This document shows positions 23,250 through 34,232 of a stretch of 64,000 bases of DNA, piece by piece. This DNA comes from Allium sativum (taxonomy: Eukaryota; Streptophyta; Magnoliopsida; Asparagales; Amaryllidaceae): positions 108,356,625-108,420,624 of the forward strand of contig CM060911.1 of the NCBI GenBank assembly GCA_030737875.1, written 5' to 3'. The position numbers and the translations under genes are program-made. Every line of letters begins with the position of its first letter. The first letter of the stretch is position 1. Under the pieces are notes generated by a model that did no database searches, was not told the origin of the DNA, and saw nothing but the letters and a program-made list of their open reading frames with translations.

Positions 23250-23808
23250 CGCTCATGCCACGGGCGTAGCTGATGTAAGTGTGCAAATAACGCAAGCTAT
23301 GGTGGAAGATCAGGAAGCCCGGCTAGTGGCAATGTCGGACGAGACGGAGGGGAAGAGGGACATGATGAGGCTGCTATACAAGATGCATGGGCGAAGGCTA
23401 GTCAGGATGCCCAGGAGAAATCTACCGCTGTGGTGCCGAAGAGGTAGGCCGATGCTAAGGTGTAGAAGGAGATGGCTTCTAAGTAGGCTAGGAATAAGGA
23501 GAGCCGATGATGATGCCCACCAAAAGAGGGCGAGAGGACCCTTAACAAACTTGAAGCGGATGCAGTTATGCGATTCCAGGCCAGGGAGCTAGCTGATCAG
23601 AAAGCCGTCGAAGATGCCGAGAAGAGAGAAGAGATGGGTGCTAGGAAGGCTTAGGGAGAAACCCAGGCTGCATTGGTTCTTGCTTCTTATGTCATCCCTA
23701 AGTCGTTGCCATGTACTGCTCTCGGGGAGGATATGATAATTACATGTGGCGAGGATGATGGCGGAAGGCGCGCATCGATGCCTCATGAATCCATTACTCT
23801 TGTGTAGA
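23250..23808 (+). pseudogene. Decayed antisense coiled-coil ORF in element 2
   Basis: On the strand opposite gag, the frame around 23525-23650 reads as a heptad-like, charge-rich segment (EGERTLNKLEADAVMRFQAR, ELADQKAVEDAEKREE), then a stop, then ETQAALVLASYVIPKSLP and an acidic TCGEDDGG tail. The more upstream part (QEARLVAMSDETEGKRD near 23308) is in another frame, so frameshifts have accumulated. Tat-lineage elements (for example Grande and Retand) are known to carry an extra antisense ORF between pol and the 3' LTR; position, strand and coiled-coil style fit that. The function of such ORFs is not established, and this copy is not translatable as a whole. Confidence 0.5.
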
Positions 23809-25964
23809 GTAGAGGAGGAGGAAGCGGTTCTGGAAGGAAAAGGCCCATCACTGGGGGTGACCTGCCTGTGTCGAACCTGTATAGAAAAAAGAAAAGAAAA
23901 GGATGAGTAGCATCAGTAATTGTTAAAGGAATTAAAGATACTTTAGGTTAGGTAAACCAATAGTATATGCGAGTGTGACCCTCGCTTTTGGTCCCTAAAG
24001 GTATGGTGTGGTTTTCATGTACACCCTATCATCATAAAGAAGAAATCTTAGACATGTAGTCTATTCGGGGTGTGTGTAGAAATGAAATATGAATTAGTAA
24101 AGAACGCAATTTGTGTTAAGTGTTTGGATGTTCTTCTTATGTTTTCAGGCGTCATGTACTTGCATAAGCATACTTATCTTTACACCTAACAAAAAAGCGA
24201 TTGTGTACTGTGCTCTGGGTCAATTATTCATGTGATTGCGTGCCGCTCTACGGGTCAATTATTCCAGAGGGGTGTGATACAGTGCAAGCTTCTAGTAAGT
24301 TTCCCTCAGCTCAGGAAACCCGTAGTTTGTGAAGCCAGGCTGAGCGCCTACTGTACTTGGGTTGCCCGGGTTTAATCCCAAGTATAGCGAAGGCGTATGA
24401 AGTCGCGGTATGCGGTCCGTCCGGTGTGTGGCTCTCCCGTCGTTCATCGGGTTGGGGCGAGCGACGACATCATTTATTCACTGGAGAAAAGCTTTGATCA
24501 TCAGCCCGTAGGGTCCGATCGTGGCCATGAGCTGCACTTAAGCCATTAGGGCTTTGGGGAGAAACGATTTAAGGTCGGTCTTGGTGTTGCGCCAAGATTT
24601 GACCGGCACCCGTAACCGTTGAAGAGAGACTTTCATCACTCTTAGTCGGTCGTTGGGTAGCGGCGCTAAGTCTCCTGGACTTGGGCGCGGAACGATTTAT
24701 CCTCGGTCTCGGCATGGGGCCGAGGTTCAAGTTAGTGGTTATTTATACTCGGTCGCGCCACGGGCCGGCGACTTGAGTAGCTTTGCCGCCTCCCGTGCTC
24801 GGGGTGCCGGACATATCCAGTGTTGTTTGTCCTCGATGTTGGATCGAGGTTCGGATGTGGCACCGGCTCCCGTGCTTGGGGCGCCGACGCGGCTATCGAA
24901 TGTTTGAACGCAAGCTGGTTATCAAGATTAATCAAACACGTCATGAACGTCATGCACGGAGTAAACATTGAAGGGTGATAGGAAATTGAACACTGCTTCT
25001 AAGGACAACTCTGGTAGTAGTAGCCTGTATAATTCCTTGAGTTACAGGAAGGCAAAACATCGTTGGAAGGCGCGAATCAATTGTACACTACGTTATGTAA
25101 AGTAAAGGCGAAGATGTTCATTGTCCCATGTCCTTAGGAGTACGGCTCCGTCCATGGTTGAGAGTTTGAAGTTCCATCGCTAAGCTTACGTTATATGATT
25201 ATGGGCCTTCCTAAAGAGGAGCGAGGACTACAGGTGGAGAAAAGACTCGTTTGAAGACGAGGTTGTTGGTGTGCGTTCGAGCGGGCCTTCGGTTGAGCTT
25301 TCGATCGTGCCACGAAGTTGCCAGAGCATTAGTTGGAGGAGGATGGTTATGATACAACAAAGAGGAGGTGTGTCTTGGAAAAGGGGCCATGCTTTTCGTT
25401 TTCATTTCATTTTTTGCAGGCCTATGTATACATAGGCCGGAATGAGGCATCTATCCGTGAATGGGTGATTCTGTTCGAACTGCAACGGTAATGACTGTTG
25501 GAAAGGTTGTGAACCTTTACCAACAGACATTTCTGTCGGCAATTGCGCTCGAGGTCCCATGTTTTGATGACATGTATGCCTTCTTTACGATATTGAATCA
25601 TCTCTCTCGCCTCCTCTATATATTTTTGTTATGGGCGAGCTGATGGTGTTAATGAGTCGATGGTCGATTTCTCCAATGATAACCTCGGGGATTGCTGTAT
25701 CGTAGACGACGATCCTGGGGATGACAAAGAACTGGAATTCTCAGGCTTGCTTCTGAACGTTTCTCCAGTAATGCTTCCCAACGTGCCCCCTGCTGGTTGG
25801 AGGAGGCCGGGAGCGTCGTATGGAGGGCCAAAAAGGACATGGCACAACGAAAAGGAAGTGTCTTTTATAAGAGAAAGTTCGCCTTTATTTTCTGTTTTGC
25901 TTCCAATGAGGGAGGCATAGGCAGGGAGGAGTTGCAAATGGGTATCTTCGATGGCAACCTAAAG
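23809..25964 (-). other. Element 2 interior, no recognisable coding
   Basis: GC-richer than the host DNA, with repeated short phrases around 24640-24910 (GGYCGAGGTTC, CCCGTGCTYGGGGYGCCG). No polymerase or integrase motif could be read on either strand. It probably represents spacer or eroded pol sequence. Confidence 0.5.
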
Positions 25965-27775
25965 TCAATCGCGCCATGAAAGTTGTAGTCCTAACGAGGT
26001 GGGGGAATGATCTTGAGGGATTAGTTGTCGGTCGAGGTCAGGTTTAGTGGGAATCTTTGATGAGCGTCGAGTGGCTCGGAGATCCCATGCAGTGCAGATC
26101 TTCGATAAGCATCGAGTGGCTCGGAGATCCAGTGCAGTGGGAGTTTTGACAAGCGTTGAGTGGCTCGGAGTTCCCCTGCGGATGAGTTCCTCGCTGTCAT
26201 TCTGCAAATGACGGAGCATGTTTACGTTGTGTCCGCAAATGTTGCGGAACCGACAATATCCTGTGGAGTCCCTTGGTGTGCTCGTCGGACTTTTAGGTAT
26301 TGGCCTTCTGCATGGTTGAAAATTGCGTGCTATGAGGTAAATTTTCCCCGGGGTGTCCCTGGAAATAGTACAGCTGCGAGAAGAAGGAAGCCGAAGGCGC
26401 TTCCTTTTATTGTTGCGACTACCTTTGCTGGCGTGAGCGAGATCGCGCAAAGTGGCGGAACTAGAGTCATTAGAGCCATGGGAGTCACTACGAGGCAGGA
26501 TGTTGAGGTGAGAAGCTCGATTCCTTTATGCTAACTTTCGGCATAGGAAGTAGTTGACATTCATGCAGAAGATCTCCTGAATCATTGATTGTTTTTTATC
26601 GGTCCATTCTCTAAGTTTGGAATCAGGTGGCATGCCATTTGTAAGCTAGATGAGTACGATTCGAGGAGTTGGTTTCTTGACTTCGGCCAAGGCGGTGTGG
26701 GATCTTGCGAGATAGCCTTTGAGAGTTTCACGGGTGCCTTGATAAGTGTTCGTGACTGAGAGGATATCTCTGGGCGTTACGGCGTGCATCCTGGACTGCG
26801 TGACCAATCTCCTAGCGAGTTAGTCGAGAGTGGAGATAGTTCAAGGTGGAAGTCGAGAGAACCCGGATAGAGCCGGCATAAGGACGAGGAAGCACTCGCA
26901 CTTGATGGCATTGGTGACGTTTAATGAACCCATGTGCCATTTGTGGCAGCTAATGAAGCTTCGAGAATCATGGCTTCTTTAATATATGGTAAGTGTTGGC
27001 ATGTCGAAGTGAATGGGTCACGCCTCGTACTGATTTCGTAGATGTCGTGGGCGTGCCCCTGTGGTTCCCTTACGATTCCATGGATCATCTTTCTCGAAAC
27101 AAACAAAAAGAAAGATGAAACATAAATCATGGATCAACTAAACCCTCTCGAGGGCTTGCATAAGAATAAGAAAGAGGAATCTTATGGAAATATCATGGAA
27201 TAAGGTTTGATCCTATTCATAGGGATTCCGTCATGTTAGAGATAAACGGAGGTTGGGCTCTGGTTGTGAGTGGCGACAGTTGGGTTATTCCGAGTAAAAG
27301 GTTGGTTACTCGGAGCCGATTTGTTATCGTGTTCCTTGGCCGTAAGTGATGGTGGTTCGATCATCATCTCATTTCTGTTGTCGTTGTTGTAGCCGTACGA
27401 GTGTTGGAGCGGACGACAATGTTTTTAATGAGGCTGAACCTTCTTCCTTGACGTGGGCCCCTAACTTCAAAAGAAGAAATTTCCAATGCGGCGAGCCGCA
27501 AGAGGGCATGGTTCTGAGCCAGCTGAAGTAGAATGACGATGTGTTGACTTTCTTGAAGTTGGCGCATAAGGTTGATGTTAATCCTTAACGTCTAGCTAGG
27601 GAGCTGCATTCTCATATTTCTTATTAAGCATGTGAATCTATGCCTGAGTTGCAGGAGCTTCGAAGTCCACAAGTGGAAGGAGATCTGTTTCCAGCGGGTC
27701 CTTTGCCACTAGGGACTGGTGAGTGGTACTAGCGTCAATTGCGGCCAACGGGTTGAGCGTTAGGCTTTGCCGGAA
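25965..27775 (-). pseudogene. Second, more decayed gag module of element 2
   Basis: This block repeats the gag module immediately upstream (27780-29690) at an offset of about 1.7-1.85 kb. Matching points include the N-terminal MRQLQESQ segment (27567 versus 29404), the REPQGHAHD...TRRDPFT segment near 27050 versus MQGNVHDSWEAHIRRNPFTS at 28835, and a CRFRNICGHN...LIRRG zinc-finger-like segment near 26250 versus CRYHDMYGHN...LIREK near 27900. Stops and frameshifts break it throughout. It is downstream of the better gag copy in element orientation, where pol would normally be. Confidence 0.75.
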
Positions 27776-27779
27776 TTCT

Positions 27780-29690
27780 GCTTAATGCCAGTGAGAGTCA
27801 TGATGCTGTTTGGACGTACTGTTCAAGGTACTTCTCACGGATAAGCTTTTCGATGATGTCTTTGAATTGATGCCAATTATTGGTATTATGTCCGTACATG
27901 TCGTGGTATCGACAGTACCTTCCGGTGTTCTTCTCGCGATCAATTGATTCTCTAACGCGCGGCTTCTTGTACAACAAGGTGTTACATGTTTCCAAGTAGA
28001 TTGTCTATATGTCTTCATTCAATGGGGTGTAGGTCTCGAAAGCTTGGCGAGGGTCGGGCTTTCTCGATTCTGCTAGGGCTTGCCCGTTGTTTCGTCTATC
28101 GGGCCTGTCGTTGTTTGGTTTTTGCCTGTAGGGACCTGTCCCCCTGTTTTAGTCGAAGGGATCCCTGCCTCACCTACTCCTGAGGTTGTTATTTGCGGTA
28201 TCCGCTTGGGGATCATTAGGATGACTCGTGGAGGAGAGCTGGTTCCGCCTTGTCTCTTCTTGGCACAAGTATTGATCTGCCTTCTCATAGAAGGCGTCAA
28301 GGCTTTTTGGCTGCTTCCGATCAATCCAGGCCCCAAACTCTGAAGTAGGGAGGACACCTTTCGCAAGTTGAAAGAGTATGGTGCGAGGATCTGGATCCTC
28401 GACCTCGGCGAGGGCAACATTGAACCGGGATATGTAACTTTTGAGTGACTCGGCGGGCCCTTGGTACAAGTTGGAAAGAGTGAGGGTGTTCTTTGGAGTT
28501 AGAATATGCATCCTGGATTGCTTGACCAACTGTGTCGCTAACTGGCCGAAGTTGTTGATATAATCAAGTAGGAGATAAGAGAACCATAATAGAGCGGTCC
28601 CTGATAAGAAGACTGGGAAGCACTTGCATTTGACCGGATCGTTGCCCCGGCTCGAGTCTATTTTCCATTCATATCGGTTCAAGAAAGCACAAGGATCGGT
28701 AGAGCCGTCGTATAGTGGCATTTGTGGCATGCTGAAGTGTCGTGGCCACTCAGCTTCGCTCACCCTACTTGTAAAGGGGTTACGCCTAATGTGCGCTTCC
28801 CATGAATCGTGCACATTTCCTTGCATTTTCCTCATGATTCTTCAAACCATGTCGGGAAGGTAAGTTGTATGGAGTTCCGCTATTGGGACCCATGGGTTTT
28901 GGCGAGGTTCCGGAGTTCTGATGCGGGGGGCGTCTTCTACGATGGACGTCCGGATCGTCTTCCTCCATGTTCTCGCCAGTTATGATTGGGTCCTGGTGTG
29001 GACGTTGAGGTGGATCAGGGGTGATGCGGATCCTGTTCTGGAGGAGCGCGGGCCGTTGGAATAGCGAGCCTATCACCTTGATTAGTGATCGTTGGGTTAT
29101 GTCGAGGAATAGTTTAGTTGGTAGGATCTGGTCCGTCATCGATGATCAAGCGAGAGTGGTCTCGGTACTATGCCCTCTCGCTATATGTGACTGTAGTTCG
29201 GTCGCCGTTGTCGTTGTCATTGGCGTAGTCTTTATCAAGGGCGTTGGTGTGAACGGTGACACTGTTAATGAGACTAAACCTCCTTCTTTGATGCGGGCCC
29301 CTTGACTCGGAAGATGAAGTTTCCGATATAGTTCCCCGAGGTCGAGCGTTGTTCTGAGTTAATTAAAGTCAAGCGACGATGCGTTGACTTTCTTGAAGTT
29401 GTCGCATAAGGTCGATGTTATTCCTTAATGCTTGATTAAGATGGACCACTGTATTCTCATATTTTACATTAAGCGCTTGGATTTGAACTTGTGTTGCGGG
29501 AGCTTCGAGGTCCACAATAGGAGGGACGGTTTCATTAGTGGCCGGGATGTACGCCGGTTGAGGTTGTTGGGATGTACCGGCCTCGGCTGCGGTTGAAGAG
29601 CCGACCATTGCGTTCTTTGGTCGCTTTGCCATCGTGAGCGGACTCAACGGCTGGTTTAGTAAGGAACCTTAAGCTCATCAGGGGTCGAGA
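27780..29690 (-). pseudogene. gag: Gag of element 2, frameshifted
   Basis: The best-preserved coding piece is a 221-residue frame at 28170-28835 with a retrotransposon gag domain (PLYDGSTDPCAFLNRYEWKI, CKCFPVFLSGTALLWFSYL, SLKSYISRFNVALAEVEDP). Its N-terminal part is found in other frames at 29369-29647 (MAKRPKNAMVGSS, QLQESQ) and 28786-29139, and its C-terminal part at 27798-27995 holds a Tat-type C-x-x-H...H finger followed by LIREKYLEQYV. At least two frameshifts separate these pieces, so full-length gag is not made. It would have formed particles binding element RNA. Confidence 0.85.
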
Positions 29691-29725
29691 TGACAACGTG
29701 CGATAAAGGCGCAAAATCCGAGTTT

Positions 29726-29742
29726 TCTCAGTGAAAGCACCA
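29726..29742 (-). promoter_or_regulatory. Primer-binding-site-like sequence of element 2
   Basis: Minus strand TGGTGCTTTCACTGAGA lies two bases inside the 5' LTR end. The TGG start and position are as expected for a tRNA primer site. I cannot name the tRNA with certainty. Confidence 0.65.
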
Positions 29743-29744
29743 AA

Positions 29745-30807
29745 TGTTGACAGTAAAAATGTCGAAAACACCAAAGATTCCTATTACTAGGAATTGTTAT
29801 TATGGTCGTAAGACTAAGTAGAAGAAAGCGGTAAATAACACAAGTATTTATAGTGGTTCGGCCTCGGATGAGGCCTACGTCCACTTTAGAAGGGTGTTGG
29901 AATATTATTAATCACTTAAGAATTACAAGGTAGAGCTATGCTTGTTACATTCACTTTCATGGTTGTCATGTGCTAGGTATTTGGGAAAAAGAATATTTAA
30001 TTCTTCTTCTTCCTCAAATAGGAGATGCCATTAATGGGGCTCATGAAGCACTAGGAAGGTCTCAAGTGAAGAAAATCCGACCCCTTTGAAGTGTGTGGCC
30101 ATGGGCTATTTATAGGACTGGAGGTAGGTAGGATTAGGTAGAAGTAAGTGAGAATGGGGGACCACATGCAGATTTTCGCACCCGCCACTAGCACCTGCAG
30201 AAAATTCGCACCCGGGGCTGGTGTGAAATTTCGCACCAACTAGGTGCAAATAAATTCCGCACCTGCTGGGTGCGAATTTCGTCTTTATGGGAGGTGCGAT
30301 GGTTATGGCTGCGGGTGTTTTGGTGGCCTGAAGCTCGGATTCACTGCTCGGACTGCGAGGTCTTTGTTTGGCCATGTTTGGAGGAGCGGCGAGGTCGGCG
30401 GAAGTTGTTGGCTGAATCCTGACTTTGAGTCGATCCGGTAATTCTAGGCAACACACTTGTTGGCAGAAATCAGATGAATCGGGCGGTGCCCACAGTTTCG
30501 ACCTAACCAGTTAGGTCGATGGCCGCCGGGACTGTGGGGCCCCAGACCCCCACCGACGCCGCGCTCAGACCCGCTTGATGGCTTACCTTCGGCTTGGAGC
30601 ACGGCTCTCCTTCGGCTCGGATGCAGACGGGTACTGATGGAGGTTGCGTTCGAGGGATGCAACATCCTGCTAGTGACCGGACTCGAGTCTTCTAGTAATG
30701 AACCTCGGATGATATTGGCGACACCTCTGGGCCGTGATATCACGCGATATGTTGAGTCGAGCGTGTCTTGTGCACTTTTGGAAACCGTACCAAAAGGTCG
30801 GTTAACA
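29745..30807 (-). repeat. 5' LTR of element 2 (1063 bp)
   Basis: Starts TGTTGACAGT at 29745 and ends GGTTAACA at 30807; aligns with 19785-20839. It carries the TATA-like box at 30106-30115 and is followed by ACAGT, the right target duplication. Confidence 0.93.
30106..30115 (-). promoter_or_regulatory. TATA box in 5' LTR of element 2
   Basis: Minus strand CTATAAATAG, conserved between both LTRs; likely core promoter of the element. Confidence 0.6.
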
Positions 30808-30812
30808 ACAGT
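30808..30812. repeat. TSD of element 2, right copy (ACAGT)
   Basis: Matches left copy ACAGC at four of five bases. Confidence 0.75.
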
Positions 30813-30878
30813 TGTTATAGCAATTGATTCAGTATCAGAAACGCAAAGCAAGGGAAAGAACCGCAAACTAGGATATAG
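30812..30878 (+). other. Candidate exon-like segment beside element 2
   Basis: Reading across the insertion, host DNA would be T-rich sequence, TTCTACAG, then this segment, then GTAAATC: an acceptor and donor arrangement. One frame is open throughout and reads VIAIDSVSETQSKGKNRKLG. I do not recognise it. If real, element 2 inserted at the 3' splice site itself. Confidence 0.25.
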
Positions 30879-31578
30879 GTAAATCTAAAATTCTTAATAA
30901 ACAATAACTTAATTGTGCAGTCAGTGATTTAATAACGTCCTTTATTGCCTTACATTTTACAGTTTCATCCGCTACAATTACTGTTGCCTCCTTCAGCTGA
31001 AGTTCGTTAATTCCCCAGCATATTATCAACAATATTCCCCTTCTGTTAATCAATTTGATAAACAAAAACAAGCCCTCAATCTGCTCTTCCAATTTTGCAA
31101 AATAACTTAAATCAAAAGCATACTGACGATACTTCTGTTAACTCATACGGTATGATTTAATATTCCCATTAAATTATTATTTTTTATTTTTACCATGGAT
31201 GATCCAAACAGTAAAAGCAGTATCATCTAAATAAATTCGTAGTTCAAACAGTAAAAATGGAGTGAGAAAAATCAATGCAAAACGAACTTCACAGGCTGAA
31301 TCTCCCTTATGTCAGTAATAAGAACTGATATTATTCCCTCATAACACGTAAGCCTCGCTCCATGCAAAATATTACTACATCACACAACATAACAACTCTT
31401 TTTCTCATCGGTTTCTTCTTTTTCTCACTGCATCACTGCATTGAAAAAATAACCAAATATAAATGTCAAATAGTATTTGATGATTTTTGTATTGAATGAT
31501 TTGATAACAGTGTAAATTGAAAGAAGTGTTCGATTTTCTCATAATACTAGAATATAATTGTTTTCGTCTCTACATTTT
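30879..31578. other. AT-rich non-coding DNA
   Basis: No supported gene or repeat family seen in this stretch. Confidence 0.5.
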
Positions 31579-31810
31579 ACACACACACACATATATATAT
31601 AGGAGCGTTGAACGACACCCCAGATAATGAGCACCCCATTTTTTTCCCTATATAAACCAAGCATTTATATTAGAATAAGTGAGTGGGAGAGAAGAGAATG
31701 AGTGGAGGGAGAGAGAAACGGGATATGCGGTGGAAATCAATGGGCATTTAGGGGTGCTGCACTGTTTCGGGTGCCAATGAACGCTCACCATATATATATG
31801 TGTGTGTGCG
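31579..31810. mobile_element. Small inverted-repeat element (MITE-like)
   Basis: The two ends are imperfect inverted repeats of roughly 55-60 bp: ACACACACAC-ATATATATAT-AGGAGCGTTGAACGACACCCC at 31579-31621 against its complement at 31768-31810 (GGTGCCAATGAACGCTC, then TATATATATG-TGTGTGTG), continuing inward to CACCCC at 31630 and GGGGTG at 31751. The 110-bp centre is purine-rich and non-coding. A clear target duplication could not be separated from the flanking dinucleotide repeats. Confidence 0.65.
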
Positions 31811-31852
31811 CGCGCACGCGCGCGTGAGAGAGAGAGAGTGAGTAAGAGAGAG
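31801..31852. repeat. Compound dinucleotide microsatellite
   Basis: TG, then CG, then GA dinucleotide runs in succession at the edge of the inverted-repeat element. Confidence 0.9.
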
Positions 31853-33858
31853 ATACAACTGAATGGTTGGGCTTTGGGGGACCAGCCAACCTATCACATC
31901 TAAAGAGATACATATTATCTCTACTTTACACAGTATCGGCAACAACATTTCTTCACTTCTCTCACTTATATCTCTTTTTTTTCTTACCGTTGTCAAGTTA
32001 ATCCACATCACCACTAATACTGTGGTTCCTCTCCATGTAAACGGTCAACTAACAATAACTCCTGCTAGCCACAATAAAGTGGCAACCTGTTTGAACAGTT
32101 GGCTCAAATCTTTAAAGATCATGCCTCATTAGTCATGTTAGATAATACAACCAGAACAACAATAACATCACCAAAGCAATTGAACATGAGAAATAAACAC
32201 CCTACTGGAGTACTCATTAACCAAATAAGGACTCTTGATTCCCATGATCATACTGCATAAAACATTGCATTGCCTAATGACAAATCCCTAGTATTATCTA
32301 ATTAATATGGATTTGAAATGGGCAAGGATGTTAATATAGGAAGATGGGTATACAACAGAGCAATAAAGACAAGAGCTAATTTAATTGCTATTCATTATAG
32401 TCAGCACGGGTCTTATACAGGGAATACTATTAACCACGAGTAAACGAAGTTATCATTCACGTGAACAAGTAAGTTATCATTCACGTGAACAACTAAATTT
32501 TAAGAATTACAAAACTATAACAATAATGATTAGTAGTTATATTTTATAATGATTAAGGTAATATCACTATATCACCATAAAATAATAATAGTTATACAAC
32601 TATTGAAGTAGGTTCGCACTTATATCACTATAATAGTAATTGCAAAACTATAACAATAATGATTCTTTACTTATTTGAACCCTGTTAAGCATTTATGTTT
32701 GATAAGGAAAGAAACATTTAGTACATAAAAGAATAATGTTTGGCTTTTCTATAATTTTTCTAGAATCAAATGTACTGAGAAAACACAATTGGGTTTTCCT
32801 ATAATTTTCACGAATTTAAACTTTTCTACTCTGATGCTGTATTTTGGATTGTTCTTTCAAAAACGTTTAGGTTTAGAATAATTTTGTAACATTGCTTAGC
32901 ATACACTTCTTCACATCATCCTTATAATTGTTGGTGGTAAACTCTTTACGACGATGAGTGATATAAGTGAAATTGAATGATTTTTTGTGTTTGTGTACCA
33001 ATTGTGTAAAGGATTCCAAGATAGATTCTATATTCTACGTGCCCAATCCAAGATAAAAATTTGATAATATAATGGCTACAAAAATAATATTTTTAGCTTA
33101 TATTCTACTGAAATTTATAAAGTGTATTATTATCTTTGCATAAATTTTGATAACCGTAAGCTTCTGCTTGGACCTAGAGATAAAAACATTCAATTTCAAT
33201 TTGAAAAGAAAAAAAACTTTTATATGTGTTAGGTTTGAATTTGTATATTCATTTCTACGTCTACGGCTATGCAGTTTGTTGAAGAAAAATAGTACTTTTT
33301 TTTATCTATAACCAGCTCCCATTCTTTTTTCTCTGGTGCATACCACAATAGAATGGTACAACAAACTAATGTCTGCAATGACTTGGCTAAGGTTCTTATT
33401 AGATATTACATACATTCATATGAATGCATTAGAGGATGCAATAAGATCAAATTATTACAACATTATCTATCATGGCGTTATTTCATGAAGCCTGATTAAA
33501 ATGGAGTGAAAAAACAGAAAATGCAAAGTTGATTTTGCTATGTTTGGCTCTTCGAGCATGCAAGTTGCATTTAATTTTTTTCAATAGTGGATGTAATGAT
33601 TTCATCCCTTATTTGATGCACAAATAAACCTTCCCAAAAGCATGTTTTAAAATTACTTCTTTTAAGTTATTTTTTATTTTTGTTTTCCCAAAAATGAATA
33701 CACATTTAACTGAAGGTTAGAATAATCAAAAATTATTTTTTTGAAGTCTTTGCAAAATTCAAGCTGTTTATAAATGGTAAATATTCTGCAGTTTGACTAA
33801 AATTTGAAATGTTTTTGTAATCTAGATACCAATTTCGAGAAGGGTTGACAATGTATTT
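31853..33858. other. AT-rich non-coding DNA
   Basis: No supported gene. An 89-codon frame at 31863-32132 lacks domain signatures and has no splice or promoter context that I can see. Confidence 0.5.
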
Positions 33859-33863
33859 TAAAC
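33859..33863. repeat. TSD of element 3, left copy (TAAAC)
   Basis: Exact repeat at 47509-47513, after the right LTR. Confidence 0.97.
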
Positions 33864-34188
33864 TGTAATGGCTGGATTTTTTTCTAGCATCTGATATTCA
33901 TTTTAATAAGGAAATTAAAATGTATCTAGAGAACTCAACCAATTTAAAATATGTATAATCACTTATATGTATATACTTATATGATTTATACTATAATTTA
34001 ATATATACGAGATATATTGAATATGAATGTTTTAACAACTTAAGAAAATATTTGAATCACTTTTTATAACACTAGGAAGTGTAGGGAAGCTTGCAACATG
34101 AAATAAATATAGCAATTCCTATTTTACAACTAGTTTGTATAAGTTGTCATATACATAGAAATCCATACAAGTTATAAAGAGCTAAACT

Positions 34189-34232
<44 letters not shown>

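Larger units (their letters stand above)
19785..30807 (-). mobile_element. LTR element 2: Ty3/gypsy, Tat-like, gag only
   Basis: An 11,023-bp LTR element in minus orientation. LTRs at 19785-20839 and 29745-30807 share TGTTGAC...GGTTAACA termini and align throughout with clear divergence. A polypurine tract (TTTGAGGGGGCAAA on the minus strand) abuts the left LTR and a primer-site-like TGGTGCTTTCAC abuts the right one. The interior is GC-richer than the surrounding DNA and carries two successive decayed gag modules, no recognisable protease, reverse transcriptase or integrase, a decayed antisense coiled-coil frame and repetitive 3' DNA. The gag style (PLYDGSTDP, YCRYHDMYGHNT, EKLIREKYLEQYV) and the antisense ORF suggest the plant Tat lineage. 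It is non-autonomous and old. Confidence 0.9.

Noticed and set aside
25965..29690. Two nested, independent elements as the source of the duplicated gag
   Set aside because: No LTR, primer site, polypurine tract or target duplication separates the two modules; tandem duplication is simpler.
31863..32132. 89-codon frame with a hydrophobic stretch
   Set aside because: Leu/Ile-rich text from T-rich DNA; no signal-peptide-gene context, domain or promoter support.
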